This document shows, piece after piece, positions 58,027 to 64,000 of a stretch of 64,000 nucleotides of DNA (position 1 is the first letter of the stretch; every line of letters begins with the position of its first letter). Origin of the DNA: Petaurus breviceps papuanus (lineage: Eukaryota; Chordata; Mammalia; Diprotodontia; Petauridae); assembly GCA_028583685.1 (NCBI GenBank), contig JAMXIF010000048.1, forward strand, positions 27,369,553-27,433,552, in the 5' to 3' direction. The notes beneath the pieces were generated by a model. The model was given only the letters and a program-made list of their open reading frames with translations. It made no database searches and was not told where the DNA came from. The translations under genes were made by a program, and so were the position numbers.

Positions 58027-58178
58027 GGGAAGGCCAGGTGGCTCAGTGAGTAAGAGCACCAGCCCCAGAGTCGGGATGACCTAGGATCGAATCCGGGCTC
58101 AGATACTTAGCGCCCACCCAGAAATAACTGGCCGTGTAACCTTGAGCAAGTTACTTAACCCCAATTGCTTAAAAAATA
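58027..58178 (+). mobile_element. tRNA-type SINE (family 2)
   Basis: ggccaggtggctcagtgagt, gcaccagccccagagtcggg, aggatcgaatccgggctcag, tgtaaccttgagcaagttac. Near-identical flanks (atatttaaaggg and atattttaaggg) look like the target duplication. This is the best-preserved copy of the family here. Confidence 0.95.
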
Positions 58179-58204
58179 TATTTTAAGGGTTTTCATCTTT
58201 CAGT

Positions 58205-58435
58205 ACTTACTGTTATTAGTTATAGCTAACATTTTTTGTGATGATAATAATATTTTCTCCTGACTACCCTGCAAGGTAGTCTGTGAATTTTTCTCTCCAT
58301 TATGCAGATGAAGAAATTGAAGTCATTTGAGAAAAATTAACTTATCTAGGATCACTTAACTAGTAATTGGTAGAGCTGGGACTTGAACCCAGTTTTTTTG
58401 ATTTGCAATATACTATAGCATTGTTGAGACCCTGT
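58205..58435 (-). mobile_element. MIR-family SINE
   Basis: Antisense MIR: ctgcaaggtagtctgtgaat, attatgcagatgaagaaatt, gtagagctgggacttgaacc. Confidence 0.75.
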
Positions 58436-58840
58436 TTTCTATGAAAGTAGGCATGCCTCTTTTTTTCTTTGCTTTTTTCCCAGTCTTTTGGGGTTTGGAT
58501 CTTATTCCTGGTACCCCTCCTTTGGTCTTGTTTACAAAGACTCCTCTAATCTTTATGGGGAGTCTCCTTTAGAGAGGCTTTCTCCAGAGGGTCATAATAG
58601 CTTTTTAACTCTGCTGAGGTTTGTTTAGCAGAAAGGGAATGGAGAAACTTATCTGGTGCCTAATCCCTCTTGAATGTTTACATTGCTCTGCTGAACTAAA
58701 TGCTTTTTAAAGTGGCAACCATCATAATAACCAGTGTGCAGCTGCCAGAGTTGATTGAAACCTATTAGAATAAGTGATAATACTGTCATATAAGTAAAAA
58801 GTTAAGTTGCTTATCAGTCAATTTTGATAAGCTACTTAAA
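58436..58840. other. unassigned sequence
   Basis: Nothing recognised. Confidence 0.5.
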
Positions 58841-58844
58841 TTTT

Positions 58845-59475
58845 ATAGTAGCATGTTTCAATGTCAAACAAATGTTAATGATAGAGGGCTGTTCACTTTC
58901 TCTGTCATGGATATTTCATCTCACATCATTTATTATCCCAAGTTGTACAGTTTAGTTAGCATAAGGGCCCTGATTTCCTTGGAGGTGGCAGGATGCAGTC
59001 ATATTGTGTCCAGTTTTGGGGCAATACAGTTTAGAGAAACACTGACAATATGAAGTTTGTCAGAGTAGCTAAATGAAGATGGAGGTGACAAAGCACTAAA
59101 AATCTCGTCATTGAAGAATACTTGAAGGAAATATGGGATGTTTAATGGAAAAAAATATCAATAATAACAGTCACTTAAAGCTATCTAGCTTTTAAGGTTT
59201 ACAGAGCACTTCTCCCAATTATCCGATGGATGTTATTGTCCCTACTTTACAGACAAAGAAACTAAAGTCCCAGAAAAGTCATGTGACATGTTTTGGGTTC
59301 TAGAGAACTCACAGTAGAACTAGAACAGGAATTTCTGTTGACTCTTTGTCCACTGCTTTTTTCATTGAACCCCACTAAAGAAATGAAGACTTAGGTTGTT
59401 TAGGATCCCAGGCTTCAAACTAAGAGTGTTGGAATTTCCATGAGGAGAAGAAGGGAAAAGTCTTGTTAGGTTTCT
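58845..59475 (+). mobile_element. L3/CR1 LINE 3' region, split by a MIR
   Basis: Sense L3/CR1: gggccctgatttccttggag, gtggcaggatgcagtcatat, tgtgtccagttttggggcaa. An antisense MIR occupies about 59165-59375 (ctttacagacaaagaaacta). Further L3-like text follows to about 59475. Confidence 0.75.
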
Positions 59476-59815
59476 CCCCAGAAGGCAAATTTATTATCAG
59501 TGGGTAAATGCATGGCTTTGTCAAGAATAGATCACACTAGATTAACTTTTTCTTTTTTTTTTTTTTCTTGATAGAATTGTTAGACTGGTAACTGATCAGG
59601 GGAGTTCTGTAGATAATTAGATTTTAGTAAATCATTTGAAAAAGTTTCTAATGCTGTTCTTTTGGGATAAAATGGAGAAATTTGAGTTGAATGGTACTAC
59701 AGTTAAGTGCATTCTGAACTGGCTGAATAGCCAGACCCAGAAAGCTAGTTATTAACTACTGTTTCAATATCAGCTTGGAAGGGGATCAGTAGTATAGTTC
59801 CACTGGAGATTATTC

Positions 59816-60991
59816 TCTTTACATTGTGTACTCTTACTTGGAGATCTCCCATTGGATCAGTTATCATCTCTTTTTACATGGTTGTCACATCTAGAACTAC
59901 TTTCCATCCTGCACCATATATTCTTACATTCACCAATTGCCTCTTAGATATCTCTATCTGGATTTCAGGTAGACACCTCAAACTCAACATGTCCAAAACA
60001 GAACTCTTTAAATTCTCCCCATGGACACACTTCTGTATTTTCCTATGAGTATAAAGGGGACCACTGAGATTCTCTCAGTCCCTTAGGGTTGCAAACTCAG
60101 TATTATATACTCCTTGCTCTCATTTACTTCATAGTATCTCTTATTGTACCTTCTTCCCCTCTCAGAGTAGCTTCCATCTTTCTCTCTACTCACACAGCCA
60201 GCACCTAAATTCAGGCCTTCGTTACCTGTCACCTGCACTATTGCAGCAGTTTTTTAATTGGTCTCCCTGCCTCAAATCTCTGCGTACTCCAAGATATCAC
60301 CCCCTCAGGTGCCAAGTCATTTTTCTAACATACATTCTAATACTTGATCCCAATGGATCAAATGTAAATTCCTCCCTCTTATCATTTTAAACTCTTCATA
60401 GGATGGCTATTTCCTTTTCTGGTCTTGTTATAGTTTACTCCTTTTTATGCAATGTATGATTCAAGTACATTGGTATACTTACTATTCCTGGTAGGTGATA
60501 TTCAATCCTCCATCTTTTTTTTTTCTTTTTGGAGGGCAATTGGGGTTAAGTGACTTGCCCAAAGTCACATGGCTAGTAAGTGTGACAAGTGTCTGAGGCC
60601 AGATTTGAACTTGGGTCCTCCTGACTCCAGGGCTGGTGCTCTATTCACTGCACCAACTAGCCGCCCCCATCTTACATCTTCATGCACTGCTTGTGCTCGA
60701 TTCTTAGAAAGCTCTGTCTCCTCTCCTCCACTTTACCTTCTCACCTTCTACATTTTTGTCAAGTTTAGCCCCCAAATCTCATCCTCTTTAGGAGGCCCCT
60801 CCAGGTCTTCCTTATTTGCTAGTGTGTCCCCCTCCAAGATCACCTTTCACCTACTCTGTATGGACTTTTTTTTCTTACATGTTGTCTCTCCCATTCGAAA
60901 GTAAACACCTTGAGGGTAGGGACCCTGTTTTCTCCTCTCTGTCTATGCAGCACTAAGTTTAATAAATGCTTGCTGATTAACCAACTGACTC
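59816..60991 (+). mobile_element. L2 LINE inserted in L3/CR1
   Basis: Sense L2 from the RT region (gtagacacctcaaactcaac, atgtccaaaacagaactctt) through gcactattgcagcagttttt and ctccctgcctcaaatctctg to the L2 tail (gcactaagtttaataaatgc, gattaaccaactga). Interrupted by a SINE. Old, with no long frame. Confidence 0.8.
60517..60667 (-). mobile_element. tRNA-type SINE (family 1)
   Basis: Antisense: gcaattggggttaagtgact, gtctgaggccagatttgaac, gctctattcactgcaccaac. Flanked by ccatctt (near 60510) and ccatctt (60668), a likely target duplication. Confidence 0.9.
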
Positions 60992-61369
60992 TACTTGGCC
61001 CCTATGTTGTTTTATTATTTTTATCAGTGTCTAGGATTAAGTGACTAGATAGCATGCTTATCAAATATATGTATGAAATACACAGCTAAGAGGGTTGTGA
61101 TTAACCTGTTAGCTGACAGAGCCAGGATTCAGAAGGGTCTCAAAAGGCTAGAACATTATGCAAAAGCTTTGTATGCAGCATTTCAATAAGGTTACCCATA
61201 CTGCTATAACTTGGGTATCAAAGAATCAGCTTCACAAGTACAAGATGAGGGAGGCATAATTAGACAGAAGTTTATCTGAAAAAGATCCAGGGAGTTTAGT
61301 GGACATATGCAGTATTCGCTTAATAGGAGTCAAAAGTAATCTTGTAAGCAAACAACCAGAAAACTTTCA

Positions 61370-61779
61370 TTAAGTTACTGTGCTGAGTGATGGAGATACA
61401 GATGAAGATAAACAGTCTTTGTTCTCAGGGAGCTCACATTCCAGTGGGAATGACAACAATAAATAAATAGATACACACAAGATCTACAAACCCTGGAAAC
61501 TAAGTGCTATTATTACATCCACCCCTACCCCACCTGTTCTGTAGATGAGAAAATCAAGATGACTTGCCTAGGGTCACAAAGCTAGTAAGTGTTTGAGGCA
61601 GAATTTGAACTCAGTTCTTCCTAACTCCAGCACTTTTGACAATGCTAGGTAATGAGAGAGTATCATTTGTAACTGGACCTCTTGCAGAAGGTAGGACTTG
61701 AGCTGAAACTTGAAGGAAGTGAGTTAGGAAAGGAGGGAAGGAGGGAGGGAAGGGGGGAGAGACAGACAGACAGACAGTC

Positions 61780-61830
<51 letters not shown>

Positions 61831-62545
61831 TTCAGGCATAGAGGGTAGCCAGTGCAAAGGCGTGGAAACCGAGGCTGGAGTGTCATGTGTGAAGACCAGG
61901 CCTGTGTACCTACATCCTAGAGAACATGTGTGAGGCTAAAGTGTAAAAATGCCAGGAAAGGAACAAGGGATGAGGTCATGAAGAGCCTTTGATACCAATC
62001 ATAGGATTTTGTATTTTATCTTGAAGGTAAGGGGGTGACAGTGTCAGGCCTCTATTTTTTAGGAAGATCATTTTGGAAGTGATGTGGAAGATGAATCGGA
62101 GTCAAGAGAGACAAGGTAGGAAGCCAGTGCACCTTATTGCTAGGCCTATTTCACTCTTAAAATTGTGTGGGTGTCAAGTGATGAAGGCCTGAATAGGGAG
62201 ATGGTGATATGAATTGAGAGAAGGGGGCATATTCAGGAAATATTGTAAAGGAAGAAATGATAGGATTTGGCCACAGACTGGATATGTGAGGTGAATGAGA
62301 AAGAAGAGTGAAAGATGACAGTGAGGTTGTCAACTTGGGTAATTTGACAATAGTGGAGAAGTTGAGAGGGAAAGAGGATTTTCAGGGGAAATAGAATGAG
62401 TTCTGTTTTGAACATGCTAAGTTTAAGATGCCTATCAGATATTCAGTTTGAGACATGCCAAAGTCAATTAGTTGATGATGTGCAAATTTAGCTTAGGATA
62501 ATACTACAGAAGATAGTGATGTTCTCTCAAAGATCAGCTCTTCTC
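61370..62545 (-). mobile_element. L2 LINE, tail to ORF2
   Basis: Antisense L2, about 1.2 kb: tctttgttctcagggagctc (3' UTR), ggacttgagctgaaacttga, ggtcatgaagagcctttgat, aggaagatcattttggaagt, gttctgttttgaacatgcta and agtttaagatgcctatcaga. A MIR-like block lies at 61480-61620 and a GA-rich microsatellite at 61735-61827. Confidence 0.8.
61735..61827. repeat. purine microsatellite (GGGA)n(GACA)n(GA)n
   Basis: Compound purine-rich array within the antisense L2; the GA part has about 20 units. Confidence 0.9.
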
Positions 62546-62651
62546 TGGGCTGCCAGTTTTCGTCATTGCTCAAATTCAGCTGTTTTTAAAGTCTTCCCTT
62601 GGATTATGTTCCCAGAGATCCTAACCTGACATGTAAGTCATAAGTCTAAAA

Positions 62652-62887
62652 CAGGGGTTTTAAAACTAGAATTCACAGAACCCCAGGGAATTCATGGAAA
62701 GATTTCAGGGGGTTTTGTGAACTTAGATGGGAAAAAATTACATCTTTAATTTCATCACCTTTAACTGAGATTTAACATTACTTTCAGTTATAGACATAAG
62801 CAACAAACATTATTCTTTGCAGGTGTCCATAGACTTTATCAGACTTCTGAAGGGATACATAACACAAAAAAGCTTAAAAACTTATAA
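62652..62887. mobile_element. hAT-type non-autonomous DNA transposon
   Basis: caggggttttaaaactagaa at the left, ccagggaattcatggaaaga, gggaaaaaattacatcttta, and cataacacaaaaaagcttaa at the right. Related to the copy at 52560-52758 but longer and better preserved inside. Confidence 0.75.
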
Positions 62888-62889
62888 TC

Positions 62890-63275
62890 TAGAGGAAATA
62901 TCTTCCCTTATACTTTACAAGTAGATATCTCTCCCCAATTCCTTGATGTCTTAAAATGGATTATAGTGTTTTGATATTGTCTCTTTTCCTTATAAATCAG
63001 CATGTCCACTGATCTAGAGGCTTAGGGGAATTCCTTCCTTTCCCCAGGAGTATTTCATTCCATGTCAGTTACCTGTATCCTTCCTCAAACCTTGGGTATC
63101 TGGGAAATGTTATTTAATTTTGTCTGGAATTACCTCCTGAAATATCTAAGGGATGGAGGAATAATATTTCTCCCACCCCCTGGCCATATACTTGGGGAAA
63201 TGCATAAATTTTAGTTCTCAGTACATATATCATCTATGTACATATATCATCTTCCCTGACATAGTTTTTGTATAT
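62890..63275. other. unassigned sequence
   Basis: Nothing recognised. Confidence 0.5.
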
Positions 63276-63279
63276 TTCT

Positions 63280-63395
63280 TCATATCAGAAACTGTCTTAT
63301 TTATCTTTGTATTTCCTATAGTGTCTACTATAGTCCCTTTTACATAGTTCATTGTAAAAATAAAAGTTTGTTGAGTAATGAATAAATGAATAGAT
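63280..63395 (+). mobile_element. L2 LINE 3' tail
   Basis: tcagaaactgtcttatttat, ctttgtatttcctatagtgt and ttgagtaatgaataaatgaa are the diverged L2 3' terminus. Confidence 0.6.
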
Positions 63396-63411
63396 TTCCT
63401 TAGGAGGCATT

Positions 63412-64000
63412 CTTTTTTTTAAATTTATTTTTATTTTTTTAATGCTTTATTAACTTTTCATTTACATCATTCATTTCCGCCAGATTTTGAGTTACAAATT
63501 TTCTCCCCATTTTTCCCCTACCCACCGCCCCAAAATAGCAGTCAGTCCCACAGGATATCCCCTCCTCCAATCTGCTCTCTCCCATATTTTCTCCCATATC
63601 CCTTTCAACTTTTCCAGTGGATCTCTATGCCTCAGTGCCTATAAATCTTATTTCCCAATTACGTGTAAGATGGTATTAATAATAGTATATATATATATAT
63701 ATATGCACACACACACATATGTATTTGAATATTTGATTTTAAAACTTTCAATTCCAGATTCATTCCCTTCCTTGTCACCCACCCTTACTGGGAAGATAAG
63801 CAGTTCAGTATAGGTTGTACATGTGTGGCTAATGCAAAACAATAACATGGTAGATATATTGTAAAAGAAGGACTATATTTCCTTCCCTCCTATCCCACCT
63901 CCCACTTGTTCTATTCTATACTTTGATCCCATCCCTTTTCAAAAGTGGGTGCTTCCAACTTCCCTCCCCCCCAGCCTGCCCTCCCTTCCATCATCCCCCC
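63412..64000 (-). mobile_element. HAL1-like element, copy 4, 3' end only (runs off window)
   Basis: Collinear and close in sequence with the 3' UTR of copy 2 (26554 onward): tcatttccgccagattttga, gagttacaaattttctcccc, cctcctccaatctgctctct, agcagttcagtataggttgt. The A-rich tail end lies at about 63412-63440. The ORF1 and 5' UTR would lie beyond 64000. Confidence 0.9.

Larger units (their letters stand above)
59480..61355 (+). mobile_element. second L3/CR1 LINE, RT region, split by an L2
   Basis: Sense L3/CR1 ORF2 RT region in two halves. First: catggctttgtcaagaatag, gattttagtaaatcatttga, aagtgcattctgaactggct (to about 59815). Second (from about 60992): ctacttggcccctatgttgt, ttatttttatcagtgtctag, tagatagcatgcttatcaaa, tgacagagccaggattcaga, ggtatcaaagaatcagcttc, ctgaaaaagatccagggagt. 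The halves join at the place coding for the conserved GVPQGSVLGP-type block. Confidence 0.8.

Overview
This is a stretch of marsupial genomic DNA made almost wholly of transposable-element relics. I found no intact host protein gene, tRNA, rRNA or CRISPR array. The marsupial assignment rests on the repeats: tRNA/CORE-type SINEs with an RTE (BovB-like) tail, two other young tRNA-type SINE families, a marsupial-type L1 with an ORF1/ORF2 layout, ORF1-only half-L1 (HAL1-like) elements sharing the L1 5' UTR, and a dense background of L2, L3/CR1, MIR and hAT relics. Species cannot be fixed from sequence alone. The only recognisable host gene sequence is a dead retrocopy of RPL6.

Layout. 1-4.8 kb: old MIR, L2 and L3/CR1 pieces plus one RTE-tailed SINE. 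4.8-7.8 kb: full-length HAL1-like element (minus) carrying a SINE with a 35-base G run. 7.8-9.7 kb: L1 3' end, then an L2 copy with its 5' part inverted. 10.4-10.8 kb: a solo LTR with 5-bp flanking repeats. 11.3-21.3 kb: a nest in which an old plus-strand L1 is split by a SINE, the SINE by a full-length L1 (11753-18152, 16-bp target duplications, open 330-codon ORF1, decayed ORF2), and the old L1 again by an L2. 21.3-31.3 kb: two antisense L1 relics holding SINEs, a 399-bp tandem duplication and a complete HAL1-like element with 14-bp target duplications. 32.1-36.2 kb: a third HAL1-like element broken by the RPL6 retropseudogene and by a SINE that itself holds a solo LTR. 36.4-38.5 kb: L1 3' end and a degenerate ~42-bp minisatellite. 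38.8-64 kb: ancient L3/CR1, L2 and MIR with scattered young SINEs, four hAT-type relics, a 460-bp polypyrimidine tract, and the 3' end of a fourth HAL1-like element running off the window.

There is no operon-like cooperation here. The functional logic is parasitic: L1 supplies the machinery that copied HAL1, the L1-tailed SINEs and the RPL6 mRNA, while RTE machinery copied the RTE-tailed SINEs. Target duplications and nesting give a relative chronology. All family names come from reading motifs, not from a database search; boundaries of old elements are approximate.
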